Shown here: positions 11,901-22,400 of the stretch, one piece after another
Position numbering within the stretch: the first letter of the stretch is position 1
Layout of the letters: each line of letters opens with the position of its first letter
DNA from: Ciona savignyi
Taxonomy: Eukaryota; Chordata; Ascidiacea; Phlebobranchia; Cionidae
NCBI GenBank assembly: GCA_000149265.1
Contig: CH003284.1
Location: 475,039-539,038 of the forward strand
Reading direction: 5' to 3'
DNA: 64,000 bases
Position numbers and translations under genes: made by a program
The notes under the pieces: model-generated
Told to the model about the DNA's origin: nothing
Seen by the model: the letters and a program-made list of their open reading frames with translations, nothing else
The model's database searches: none

Positions 11901-13694
11901 GAATCCAATCAGGCTAGCAATAAATGGGATAGGCAACTTCAGGCATCAAGTTGTTTTCGCCAAAATAGTTGATGGTAAAGAACTAGAAGACATCTCCACT
12001 ATTGCAAGTTAGTTTGTTTAAGGCTATATGTTCGGGTTACCGGAGTTATTGCAGTGTGTTGTTTATGGTTTACACGTTTCATTCAATTTAGTAGAAGTAG
12101 AACCCATTAATCGGCAATGTCAGTTAAGTGCCTTGCCCAAGGACACAACCGACAAGCTAACGACCAGCGTTTGAAAGACGCCGCACTAAACCACCAGATT
12201 AAATCCTTCTGACATTTAAATGACAGAATGGGAATTAACCAAGCAGTTTAACTCTTTACAAAATCTTAACCGTAATTTTCATTTTAATTTAGATTATTTA
12301 GCTGGTCAGATGAAAGAATTTGGAAGCATGGATTCGAAATCATTTAACCCCCATGTAACGATGATGAAACTCTCAAAAATGTCCGGCAGACATTGCAAGG
12401 TATGTTGATCACATGAACCCTCTCATTTTGAAATTCCCAATGTAACTTGCTTTAAATTCATTATTCATTAAAACTGCGTCTGAGAATAACCTGAAAATAT
12501 TGTTTTTTCACTAGCAAACGCATTGTTATCTCAAACACACTTAATAACATGTGTTATTGTGATGTAATGATTGCAATTAACTGTATAATAACATGTGTCT
12601 ACGCCTATCATTATGAAGCGTATGTGACTAATATATTAATACTTATATTTTGGTTACCCGTGTTTACTTGTCCGACCTGTTAGTCTGGCGATTTAGTGCA
12701 GCGCCTTTCAACCGAAAGGTTTCAGGTTCGAAAACGGTCACTAGCTAGTCGGTTTTGTCTTTGGGCAGGACACTTAACCGACATTGCCTGAACCCAGCAG
12801 ATTAATGGGTTCTACCAAATTGAAGGAACTGGGGAACCATACACAACACACTGCAATAGCTCCGATAACCGACGGTGGGCACGAGGTGATCTGACGATTT
12901 CGAAACTTGCAGTTTCGAACTTGTAGGAAATCAGTCCTGAATCCTGTAAAAAATAGTCATGCCTTTTATAATTCTGTCTAGATTCGAAAAATTAAGCCAT
13001 CACTTTATGAAGATATCTGTGGTATTGATTTTGGAGAGGAACTAGTGAATAAAATTGAACTCCTTTCCATGATGAAACCCAAACAAAGGGATGGATACTA
13101 CCATGCCGAAGCTCAAATTTCCATTGGTTTGTTTTTTTTATTTTTTTTACTTTCCAATGCCATGATTGAACAATTTTAACTGTAGATGGTCTATCTTATA
13201 AGGTTTTTTTGTCGGTTATGGTTTTTAACTTAATGGTGCATTGACATTGCATTTATTAAATCTACTAAGCTCAATCAAACGTTTAAATCATTGTTTAAAG
13301 TTGCATTATTAACAATTAGAGCTCTGAAATTGCAATTTGGTAGAACTCATTAGTCCACACATGTTCAAGCAATGCCTGTTAAGTGCCTTGCCCAAGAACA
13401 CAACTGACTAGCTAGCGACCCGTTTTGTACCTTCAACCCTTTGCTGCCAAGACATAAGGTAACCTTGTCCTTATAACTCCCATCTACCGGTTAAAATTCA
13501 CTAATCCATTCCTTTTTTCTACAGATAACTTGCATGATGACCAATCTGCAACCGACTTGGACATCTGGGCCACCTCTTTATCTGCGTATTGCATCACAAA
13601 TTCAATGTCTTGTGTTATAAGACTACAGGATTTCGCTTCCAATATAGCAACTACTGTCATATCATGTGCATTAAAACAAAGGGGGCTCACGTAG
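8915..13694 (+). CDS. AKAP7: AKAP7-like protein (2H phosphoesterase domain, 7 exons)
   Basis: Exons: 8915-8957, 10329-10451, 11139-11268, 11850-12007, 12293-12399, 12982-13126, 13525-13694; all phases close to 291 residues plus stop. A lysine/arginine-rich stretch (residues 21-30) precedes RPNYFLGVRIYNP, which opens the AKAP7 domain. Two HxT motifs of the 2H phosphoesterase fold are present, H83-I-T85 and H172-V-T174, with GIGNFRHQVVFAKI between and DGYYHAEAQISIG after. The C-terminal exon has an amphipathic helix (VIRLQDFASNIATTVISCAL) in the place of the PKA RII-binding helix of mammalian AKAP7. Mammalian family members anchor PKA and can cleave 2',5'-oligoadenylate; function here is inferred. 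Exon 1 (14 codons, METSEGEHV) is the least certain part: it fits by phase and position, but its donor GTTAAA is weak. Every intron contains SINE A sequence. Confidence 0.87.
9061..9355 (+). repeat. SINE family A copy, near full length
   Basis: Head GTCCGACTCGTTAGTCTAGC with CCTTTCAGCCGAAAGG stem, then the central GACGGTGGGCGCGAGGTGAT block and a tail ending CCTATCC. Lies in intron 1 of the AKAP7-like gene. Confidence 0.8.
9581..9804 (-). repeat. SINE family A copy, head missing
   Basis: Starts at the tail (AGGATAGGATATTTATGTTT) and runs to the GCTTGCCCAATGACA-type block before breaking off. Intron 1 of the AKAP7-like gene. Confidence 0.7.
9949..10108 (+). repeat. SINE family A copy, old and degraded
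   Basis: Recognisable blocks are GGCAAGGCACTT, CAATACACTGCAATAGC and GTAATCTGACAATTTCC. Many substitutions suggest an early insertion. Intron 1 of the AKAP7-like gene. Confidence 0.5.
10808..10963 (+). repeat. SINE family A 3' part
   Basis: Runs from AGGAAACATGTCTATCATAT to a tail of three TATCC-type units. An inserted tract reading CCCTAACCCCAACCCTA interrupts the conserved GTAACCCGACGG block. Intron 2 of the AKAP7-like gene. Confidence 0.7.
10966..11095 (-). repeat. SINE family A head fragment
   Basis: Opposite orientation to the preceding copy: CAATGTTCGGTAAGTGCC, then GGACACAACTGACTAGCCAG and the tRNA-like CTTCGGCTGAAAGGCGAC. It ends 43 bp before exon 3 of the AKAP7-like gene. Confidence 0.7.
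11412..11720 (-). repeat. SINE family A copy with internal changes
   Basis: Blocks TCACACGAGCAATCAGGTTA, TATTGCGGTGTGTTATG and CAACTGGGTTCAGGTAAATG are in family order. The segment AAGGGTGACACT is duplicated near the head. Intron 3 of the AKAP7-like gene. Confidence 0.6.
12030..12210 (-). repeat. SINE family A 5' two-thirds
   Basis: GGGTTACCGGAGTTATTGCA, then GAACCCATTAATCGGCAATG and a truncated head. It almost fills intron 4 of the AKAP7-like gene. Confidence 0.7.
12664..12904 (+). repeat. SINE family A copy lacking its tail
   Basis: Good head (CCTTTCAACCGAAAGGTTTC, B-box GGTTCGAAAAC) and body; breaks off after GATCTGACGATTT. Intron 5 of the AKAP7-like gene, 77 bp before exon 6. Confidence 0.75.
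13335..13475 (-). repeat. SINE family A 5' half
   Basis: Blocks TTTGGTAGAACTCATTAGTC, AAGTGCCTTGCCCAAGAACA and GACTAGCTAGCGACC identify it; the head is degraded. Intron 6 of the AKAP7-like gene. Confidence 0.65.
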
Positions 13695-13867
13695 TCTTAT
13701 ACTGCGTTGGGTTTGTTATAAGGGAGTGTTCGTGGTGGTAAGCTAGAATATATTAGAACTGACTATGCCGGCCACTACTAAGAGGTTTACGTTTTAATAT
13801 TTGTTCACTTGTAGGTGCTTATGAGTACAACCATCTCCTAATTACAATCAAACTAAATGTTCTTAAA

Positions 13868-14030
13868 GAACCGGTTGGTCTGGTGGTTAAGTGCGACGTC
13901 TTTCAACCGAAAGGTTGCAGATTCGAAACTGGTCGCTAGCTAGTTGGTTGTATCCTTGGGCAAGGCACTTAACGGACATTGCCTGAACCCAGCGGATTAA
14001 TGGGATCTATCATATTAAAAGAACTGTAAC
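13868..14030 (+). repeat. SINE family A 5' half
   Basis: Clear tRNA-like head (GGTCTGGTGGTTAAGTGC, CTTTCAACCGAAAGGTTG) and GGCAAGGCACTTAACGGACA block; stops after AAAGAACTG. Just past the AKAP7-like stop codon. Confidence 0.75.
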
Positions 14031-14095
14031 CATTTGTTTCTTTGCTATTTACGTTTTCACATTTGTATGTTTTAATATATTTGAGTTTAAATAAC

Positions 14096-14200
14096 GTGTT
14101 TTAACGACTGTTCATTTTGCCGTCTTTTCCCGTTCCTGTGCCGTGTACTTATTCGTTTGTCATTTTTATTACGGGGACAAAAAATTAATAAACCAAACTA
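14096..14200 (+). repeat. Short repeat family C copy
   Basis: Core CGTGTTTTAACGACTGTTC followed by TTTTGCCGTCTTTTCCCGTT. Related copies lie at 38206, 46520 (minus) and 47330 (minus). An AATAAA at 14187 within it could serve as a poly(A) signal for the AKAP7-like gene. Confidence 0.5.
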
Positions 14201-14420
14201 CACGTGTAGGGGATAAATATTGCAACCTTCTTCTTATTGCATTTAAATGAAATGTTCTTAAAGAAATGGCGCTTCTTTGCTATGTAGGGCAACGCAGTAA
14301 CAGTTTTAGCACGTGGTAAATGGAAACAACAGTAATTCCTCTATATGACCCTGACTCTGGTCTTTAAATTTTATTTTTTATCTACTGGATATGAAAAAAA
14401 ATTAAAACTGAATAAAACTT

Positions 14421-14717
14421 GTCCGGCCCGATGGTCTAGCGGTTAAGTGCGTCGCCTTTCAATCGAAAGGTTGCAGTTGCGAAACTGGTCGCTAGCTAGT
14501 CGGTTGTGTCCTTGGGCAAGGCACTTTACGGACATTGCCTGAACCCAGCGGATTAATGGGTTCTACCAAATTGAAGGAACGTGTCTATCATATACAACAC
14601 ACTGCAATAGCTCCGGTAACCCGACGATGGGCGCGAGGTGATCTGACGATTGCCCGTGTGATAACCCCTGGGGTTTTCCCATTCACGGGGATAAACATGA
14701 ATATCCTATCCTATCCT
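14421..14717 (+). repeat. SINE family A, best full-length copy
   Basis: Useful as family reference. The head is tRNA-like: GATGGTCTAGCGGTTAAGTG as A-box region, CCTTTCAATCGAAAGG as anticodon-arm-like stem, and GTTGCAGTTGCGAAACT as B-box region. A unique body follows (GGGCAAGGCACTT, ACATTGCCTGAACCCAGCGG, CACTGCAATAGCTCCGGTAA, CGATGGGCGCGAGGTGATCT). The end is a tail AATATCCTATCCTATCCT. Length is about 297 bp. The apparent short ORFs in this and sister copies are translations of the repeat. Confidence 0.85.
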
Positions 14718-14722
14718 CCTAA

Positions 14723-15847
14723 ACGATAACATGTGTGGTTAAAGTCAAATATATCGAGGTGATTGTTGAAAATATTCGAGCTTATGTATCAAATTCCTAC
14801 GCTTGTGTATCAAAAGCGTATGTACCAAGTTTCTGGCACTATTATTAAAGACTGGTAGGCCCTATGACAGGCGAACATTATTCGTTTTAACACAATTTTT
14901 GCTTGTGTACTATGATAGGGTAAACATTATTCGTTTTAACACACTTTTTGCTTGTGTACTATTTAAATGTGTTAATTATTGGAAAACTATTTGCGTTTAA
15001 AAAGAAGTTACATTGTGATCTATGTATGTAGTAATTATAAGAACTCAGTATCAGCCACCGACGATTACAACGAGACGACAGCCAAAGGGGAACTTTTGGC
15101 TGAGCGACTAGCAGCAGCTAAATGCGCCTGTCCCTACCACAGCAATCCGCGACCAAAAGACCCAAGTAAAAAGCAGGGGTGCTATAGAAAGTTACAACAC
15201 CTGATGCGATCTTCGATTCCCTACGCGCTGTCTCGACTCTCGGAGGTGCGCTAATTAATTGAGGTTGTCCGCGAAAACGTCCTCGACTTGACTGCTGTCT
15301 TCTGTGGTTCGTCGATCAAAGCTTCAGTAGTTTGATAACATTAATTGTATTGAGCAATTGAGGCGATTAACTTAGTACCAGCTGCAAGTTAGATTCGTTA
15401 GATGTTTCAACGACATAGATTTCAGACCAATTGACATCCAAAGTATTCAACAGCTGCGGTAATAATCGTAAACCTAATAATAATAGTTTAGTGATGACGC
15501 AATGTCAGCGCAAATGCCGGCTGCGGCGATCATAAATCTTATGTAAACACATGAGGTCGCTACAAACCCATATGGGCCTGTAGGACTCTTTTTTTATACA
15601 TAAGAAGCGCTGTTTAAATTGATCGCGTTAGCTATTTAGCCACACCGCCGTTAATCCATAGGAGTAAATACTGTAGATGGCGTTATTAATTTATTTATAT
15701 GCTCAGATCTAACGACACCGGAATTCCGAAGGGAACCCATAATAAAGTTAGTAAATTATGAGCGCGTGTCACAACTGGCTCCTAGAACCAACACCTTCCA
15801 GTTAAACCTCCCCCGCCACACCCAACTAGTATGTTAGGTTAGTTTGT
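14723..15847. other. Gap with one unexplained GC-richer ORF (14979-15254, +)
   Basis: The stretch 15050-15260 is richer in G and C than its surroundings and stays open in one plus frame, including a Cys/Lys/Arg-rich part (CACPYHSNPRPKDPSKKQGC). No family is recognised and no clear splice acceptor lies upstream. It could be an exon of an unseen gene or chance. The rest of the gap shows nothing I can name, apart from a roughly 45-bp direct repeat at about 14883-14962 (ATTCGTTTTAACACA). Confidence 0.25.
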
Positions 15848-15967
15848 GGCCCGGATAGTCTGGTGGTTTAGTGCGGCGCCTTTCAACCAAAAGGTTGAAG
15901 GTTTAGAACTGGTCGATAGCTAGTTGGTTGGGTGCATGGGCAAGGCACTCGGTGGAATTGCCTAAAC
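15848..15967 (+). repeat. SINE family A head, facing an inverted copy
   Basis: The head (GATAGTCTGGTGGTTTAGTG) and GGCAAGGCACT block end in a GGTGGAATTGCCTAA junction that is repeated at about 16009. The opposing copy follows directly. Confidence 0.75.
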
Positions 15968-16285
15968 GGGAAAACCAAGGCGCTTAACACTTGGTGGGAA
16001 TTGCCTAAATGGGAAAACCAAGGCGCTTAATTAACACACGGGCAATCGTCAGATCACCTCCCGCCCACCGTCGGGATACCGGAGCTATTACATTGTGTTT
16101 CGTAGGATAGAAATGTTCCTTCAATATGGTAGAACCCACTAATCCGCTGGGTTTAGGCAATGTCCGTTAAGTGCCTTGCACAACCGACCAGGACACAACT
16201 GACTAGCTAGCGACCAGCTTCGAGCCTGCAACCTTTCGGTTGACAGGCGCCGCACTAAACCACCAGACTATCCGGACGACCTATA
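15968..16285 (-). repeat. SINE family A copy, inverted partner
   Basis: Near full length in the minus direction; its tail carries a duplicated GGGAAAACCAAGGCGCTTAA segment. The distal head (16246-16283) mirrors the plus head at 15850-15887 almost perfectly, so the pair can fold back on itself. Confidence 0.75.
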
Positions 16286-16892
16286 CTGACATCATAAGGA
16301 CATATAGCAAGGCTCTAATAGTTTCTACATCAAAAGCTTCAATTCGTAAACAACACATAAAAATTTGTTAATTGGTACAAAATAGTTTATTTTTGGAATT
16401 CGCTAGGAATAAAGGAAATGCAACTTGCAGAAAAAGGAACTGGGCTTTAACATGAGAATCGATGCAATAGATTTTAACAATATAAATAAATAATAGTAAA
16501 ATTGATGTCGTACAGAAAAAATTGTAGAACATCGTGGCATTGTAGTGTCGATGTGATTAAATGGCATCACTATAAATAATATTAATAAATATTAGTAGAA
16601 AGATAAACTCAAAGATATTTCTAACTGCTACTGGTTGAACTTTGGTGCGATGCTTAAAACGTGAATTATATTTAAATTATGAAAGAACTTTATTTTACTA
16701 AGGCACAAAGAAGGTGAAATATTAAAAGAATTTACCGAAAGAAGAAAACTGTATTTTTGAAAGGCGTTTGGTCCAAAAAACAACTTGCCTTTGCGTTTCT
16801 CCGCTCGGAAATTCGTAAACAATAATTCAAACAAATGTAAACCTACACAAGTTTAGACTATAACCCAAAGTATATAATAATAAGTCGTTAGC
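16286..16892. other. 3' flank of the sulfotransferase-like gene
   Basis: AT-rich, without a coding signal. A minus-strand AATAAA (TTTATT at 16689-16694) about 200 bp past the stop is a plausible poly(A) signal for the gene to the right. Confidence 0.35.
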
Positions 16893-19407
16893 TTATACGA
16901 ACATGCTCGCGGCTCGAGACACAATGTATGCAAGGTATCCTACACCACATATGCATGCGCACAATGACATGGTAATTTCCCGTTTGATTTGACGATAACC
17001 CGGGCTTGAATCGACCATGTTATTTTGAAGTATTTCGCCTTTCTTGTTCTTGTGCGGAAAGTCCTCTTCGGGAATTTGACACCCAAGAAACTTACATAAC
17101 TTCGGCCAGCCTTCCGAACATTTAAAGACAAGTAATTTGTCTTTGGGGGCCACCTAGAATACATCTACAGGTTATTTGGCTGTACTTATTACCACATTTT
17201 CGTGAAGGATAAAAACTACTTTACAACGTTAATAATAAAATCGGAAAATGTGGGACGACAAAAATGAAGAAAATATATGCAAAGGTAGTTTAAAATACTC
17301 TTAAACAACATTTCCGTTAGGGCGGGTTGGGGATTTGCAAAATTTAAGTAATTTCTTATTTTTTACTTTTTGTACGGCCCCTATACGTAATCCAACGTCA
17401 CATACTGCGGGGTATTAGAATAAAATATGTTGTGACGGAATTTGATTTGAATCATAGGACCCGTCAAGAGGTCCACGTTACCTCACTAAAAGGCGTTGTA
17501 ATTTCAAGTGTGTTTTTAACCACAAGGTATGTTAAAGTGGCCCTATAAAATACCAGGCTATGAGTTTGTGTACATAAGCTAAAAAGTATAGTAGGCCTAT
17601 CACGCAATGGGTGTATGCGGATAAGCAAGTCACACACTTGTTTATGTCGCACTGACAATACAGGCTTATATCTATTACAGGTATATGTAAAGTTTTTTAA
17701 CCGTATTTTCTTCCACCTACCTGCAAAACACGGGCGTTGTGGTTCCTGTAAGCTATCCTCAGTGCTTGGTTGTTGGGGACGTAAGTTTGCCACGGCGAGA
17801 TAGGAACTGACCCAAAGGCGATCCGAACTGGAAAAGTTGTTGTGTTGAGAAAGATAGAACACTTAAGTTTTGCTTTAAACAAATCAGGACAGTGGTTATA
17901 ACAAGAGGTTTGACGAAATATTAAAATAGGATAGGATATTCATGTTTATTCCCGTGAATGGAAAAAAACAAGGGGATTAGCACACGGGCAATCGTCAGAA
18001 GACCTCTCGCCCACCGTAGGGTTACCGGAGCTATTGCAGTGTGTTGTGTATGATTCAAACATTTCTTTAACTTTGTCCGACAGGTTAGTCTGGTGGTTTA
18101 GTGCGTCGCCTTTCAGCCGAAAGGTTGTAGGTACGAAACTAGTCGCTAGCTAGTCGGTTGTGTCCTTGTGCAAGGCATTTAACGGACATTGCCTGAACCC
18201 AGTGGATTAATGAGTTCTACTAAATTGAAGGAACGTGTGAATCATACACAACGTACTGCAATAACTCTGGTAACCCGACGGTGCTGGGTGCTAGGTGATT
18301 TGACGATTGCCCGTGTGTTAACCCTTTTGGTTTTTCCATCCACGGGGATAAACATAGAATATCCTATCCACTTTAGTACATAATACATTTTAACAAAACT
18401 TGGACTGTTTTGTAGAACAGTTTGATGTCACTATGTCAACAGCTATTAGAATGTTAATGGTTTAGGAACCAGTAAGTATATTAAACGCTCTATATGCCAA
18501 CGCCATAAAAAGGTTATGAGGTGACTTACTGGCATTATTCAGAAATCTCTGAAGTTTCGAGCAGTGGGGAGATAGTCGGCTGATGGCGCTATAGAGACCG
18601 CAAGTCGATAGAGTTCGCATCTGATAATTGATGCTTTCAAGCCACTCGTCTTCCGTTTCTCGTATCATCAACACAATCTGTGATTTTGTTAAATTGTAAC
18701 TTTATATTCGAGTATTTTGGTGACACGGCACAGTCGAGTTATTCGGCACTTGCACTCGTTAGCTCGGTCAGTTAGAGCGTCCGTCTTCCGCATAAACCGA
18801 GTGGCTATTGGATCGAAACCCGTCAGCCGTCACGGACTAGTTCTTTATGCCCTGGTCAATATACACTTAGCGCACTCACCAAAATGAATGACGTATAATC
18901 ATACACAATATACCGCAATGGTGAACCCGATGATAAGCAAGTTCAATCTGACGATTGCACGTATGATACCAATATGCGTTTTCTCATCCACGGGATAGAT
19001 ATAAAATATAAACATAAAAATCTTAAATTTCTTGTAAATACCCTCATTAGTATTATTTCTTTACTTTGCCCATATTTCTTTTTTCGTACACAAAAATCTC
19101 CAAGAGGTGCGTGCATGCTATAACAGAAGTGTGAATTGTTTACATAACAACGCACCTTTGCGTCAGGAAACGCGCGATGCATCTCCTCCCAATAATGACA
19201 GGCGGGTACGTCACAAGTGGCGTCTATGTCGTTGTACATAACGCGGAAGTCGTCAGCAGTTCCCCCGACCGTCATAATCTTGGTCCACTGGTCGTGCAAG
19301 TTCTCGAAGTTATGCTCGGCATCATACACGCTGTAGCCGAGTGTCATAAGTGCATCGCGGATTGAATTTGTACCGGTTTTCGGAAATCCAGCTAAAATTA
19401 TTTTCAT
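16893..19407 (-). CDS. Sulfotransferase-like P-loop protein (Sulfotransfer_4 type), 4 exons
   Basis: Exons on the minus strand: 19407-19156, 18677-18530, 17827-17721, 17153-16893. All have AG/GT borders and phases 0, 1, 0, giving 255 residues. Exon 1 starts MKIILAGFPKTGTNSIRDAL: residues 7-15 are the PAPS phosphate-binding loop of this family. Exon 2 gives IVLMIRETEDEWLESI, the second conserved strand. Exon 3 ends AYRNHNARVLQ and exon 4 resumes VAPKDKLLVFKCSEGW, a family signature split exactly at the intron. The C-terminus has a hydrophobic segment (about 231-250, SLCACICGVGYLAYIVS) that may anchor it in a membrane. Substrate is unknown; a true PAPS-dependent activity is only inferred. Introns 1 and 2 carry SINE A copies. 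The exon 2 donor lacks a G before GT (GCCA|GTAAGT). Confidence 0.85.
17928..18074 (-). repeat. SINE family A 3' half
   Basis: AATAGGATAGGATATTCATG tail and central block, ending at TTTCTTTAACTTTG, where the next copy begins in the opposite direction. Intron 2 of the sulfotransferase-like gene. Confidence 0.75.
18075..18372 (+). repeat. SINE family A copy, near full length
   Basis: Head GGTTAGTCTGGTGGTTTAGT and CCTTTCAGCCGAAAGG, full body and a short tail (AATATCCTATCC). Together with the preceding half copy it makes an inverted pair sharing the 3' half. Intron 2 of the sulfotransferase-like gene. Confidence 0.8.
18751..19012 (+). repeat. SINE with a different tRNA-like head on a family A body
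   Basis: The head reads TTAGCTCGGTCAGTTAGAGC with a B-box GGATCGAAACC, resembling a canonical tRNA gene and unlike the family A head. After about 110 bp it joins family A sequence: AATCATACACAATATACCGC, then CAATCTGACGATTGCACG and CATCCACGGGATAGATATAA. Intron 1 of the sulfotransferase-like gene. Confidence 0.6.
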
Positions 19408-22400
19408 TTTGCAGACGATTCGTTAACTGCTATTTTTGCTCTTATCCTATTATGGGAAAAGTATGACATTCAATGACTTGTATACCATTGAAGTGTGTCA
19501 AATAATGAATTACATGCGAGTACACATCTGTATTTCCACACATTTACTGTTAATTTTACTACTAAAATATATACTAATTTATTTAGGAATCAACGAAAAA
19601 AATAAAAAAAAACACCTAAACTTTATTTGAAAATTTAAAAGGAAAATGGAAGAAGCCTTTATTTGTATCTTTCACGCTTTAACCTACAGCGATGCACTTA
19701 ATAGGTCCACGGTGTGACCTGACCCTATGACACGGAATTACAATCCAGTCTACATCGGTTAAGCTGTGTAACGATCTCGCTGTTTACCATAATGATTCAT
19801 CAGCTTTTGGCGGGCGCCCAATATTTAACTTGGCTTGTTGCAGAAATATATAGGCCACGGACTGAACGGAATAACAAAATACCTTACATGCGGCAAAGCA
19901 TAGCGCAGTTGCACGGCTAACTTAACAAGATCAATGGCCATCATGGCTATATATGTATATATACAAAATTAACAACTTTATAAAATTCACGCGCAATGGT
20001 CGTGATATACGGTCGCAACACGACAGAATGCGTCATTGTACTGCACTTGTTTGACACTATTACCAACCCGCAGCTAATAGACAAAATAAAAACGGTCGTG
20101 TTAAATTTGCTGGTAGACTAACAAACATCATCGGTCGGTTTTCTGAAAATAATCGCCGATTTAAGTAAACAATTTTGATTTCTTACGCCGTAATTGTGCA
20201 GCATTAAACATAATAACCTTGCAGCACTTAATGAGCCTTACACAACGGTCTGCAAGTTGTGGCTAAACAAGCACTAGTTTGAGATAATAGTGCCGCTTGA
20301 CTATACCTGGTTTCCTGCACTTTTGCTGCAAATTTCTTGGTATTTTAGCTAGCCACCTTTCGTTACCTCGCACCTATTAATAATGTTAACCTTTACACAA
20401 ATCTTGGCAGGTTTAACAACGATTGATCTCTGTTCGTGGTGAAAAAACAAATCTAGTTTTTTTTAGTTAATACAAACCTTTTTTAATTATCAAGTTCATA
20501 CATATCAATAAACTAAACTGTTGTAGGCGTTTGTCATACCTTGCCTTTAACTAGATTTTTTGCAAAATGTCTCAGAAAACGAACACCCCTAACATCGCCA
20601 TATGGTCCTTATACATGTTCTGTCAGAGAAACTAGGTAGTAAATTGAGAACCGCGAGCTTTATATCCCACAACACTTTTTATCTCGACCGAATGGAATTT
20701 ATAGGACTTCTACAAAGCAAACGTAAATGGAGAAAGAACTCCAAATTCACACAAAACATTTACGCGAATCCGCCTTCTCGGAACTTCAAGTCGCCTGCAC
20801 ATGAACTCTCTTATTTTCACGCGAATTCGTTAAGCGCCAAAGCATTGCAACTGATGCGTGAATGGGGACAAGTGAAAACGAGCTTACGTACCAGCGGTGA
20901 CATTCTCCCTTCGCGCGACTTAATCAGTAAATTCAATTTTATCGAAACGAAGTACTTCCATTTACCACATCATGTACCAATGATTCTGGATCACCAGCGC
21001 CAATTAAACTACTGGCAAATCCACCAGACTTTAATATCCGGTCTAACCTTATAGTACTGAGTGCAGCCGGGTTCACAATTGAGTTCTATGACGTGTGAGA
21101 AGCGGACTAGACTCACCTCCATACTTCCGCAACGTAAAACCCTGTTACATGAGTTGATAGTAATAATAAGCGCATACTATCTATGCTTACTATTTTGTTT
21201 TTGTTATAAACGATTTGCTGATTACTAACCAATAGGGGTCATAAAATAGAATACAAAATGAGCTAAGGGTTGCTTTTACAGAAAATAATGTACAAAATAT
21301 GTGTTAAAGTTGACCAAAATTACAGTCTAATGTTCTTCGTTAAAACAGTTTTTTAGAAAAAGAATAAAACTATTTTTAAATTGTGATTTATTTTATCCGC
21401 ACTGATTATGTTTTATTATATGATCCTATTTAAATACTATATAATGTCAAATATCCAAATTGTTAATATCAGTTACGTGTGCTACCGGGCTCGTTCCAAC
21501 AAACCTAATCAAGTGGCAATTACATTATATTAATGTCTTTAAACCAATAATACATTACTCTCTGCTTATTACTGGGAACTTTTCTTGGACTGATAGTGAC
21601 AACCTGCCTGTTAAACTGTGTGGCTATTGCAATAAACATCACATGACGCATTAGTCGATATTCTGACGCATTGCTATTGGTCTCAGCACTGGTAACAGTG
21701 TTTTGACGTCACATCATTTAATATATTTTAACCAACGGAGCAGCACTGTAGAAATATACATTTTTTCGGAAAACTACAAACGAATACGTTTTGTTGCTAA
21801 ACTATTGCGGAAAAGATGTTTTGTAAGCGGCAAACTGATTTTCCTATAAACACGTATTTTGCCAGTTTTACAGACGGAGGAATGGCAGAAGGAAGCCTCA
21901 TGGCTAAGGACCGCCTGATGCATATCATATTTGACTAGTTTCAGATTCGTAATCTGTGTGACAATATTTTCAAAGCATATTTTGGTTTGAGGCAACACTT
22001 GTTTCCCTGATAGTTCGGCACCACTCACTTGAGTGCATTTTGCAAGCTGCGTTGCCTAGTCTAGGGGAATGAAAAGAAACCATGACCGGAATGGTGCTCG
22101 GTGCAATTCTCACTCCGACGATTTTCTGTGCCGTTGTGTGCGTGACTTCAATTAACCGAATCGATCTAACTTTAAAACGAATCGATTTACATTGATCGAT
22201 AAACAATTGAAGGACGAACGCCTGTATCAAATATTCAACACACTATACATCAGCTCTCCAGCCAGTGTACCGCCTGTCTTTAACCGATGCAAGGGAGCGG
22301 GTAGGTTATGTTTATGTGGGTTGGAAAAGCGAAGAATAATCTCTTTAATAACGCAGCGACGAAGCAGTGATTTTGAAACTAAGTCTCTTGCTCTACCTTG

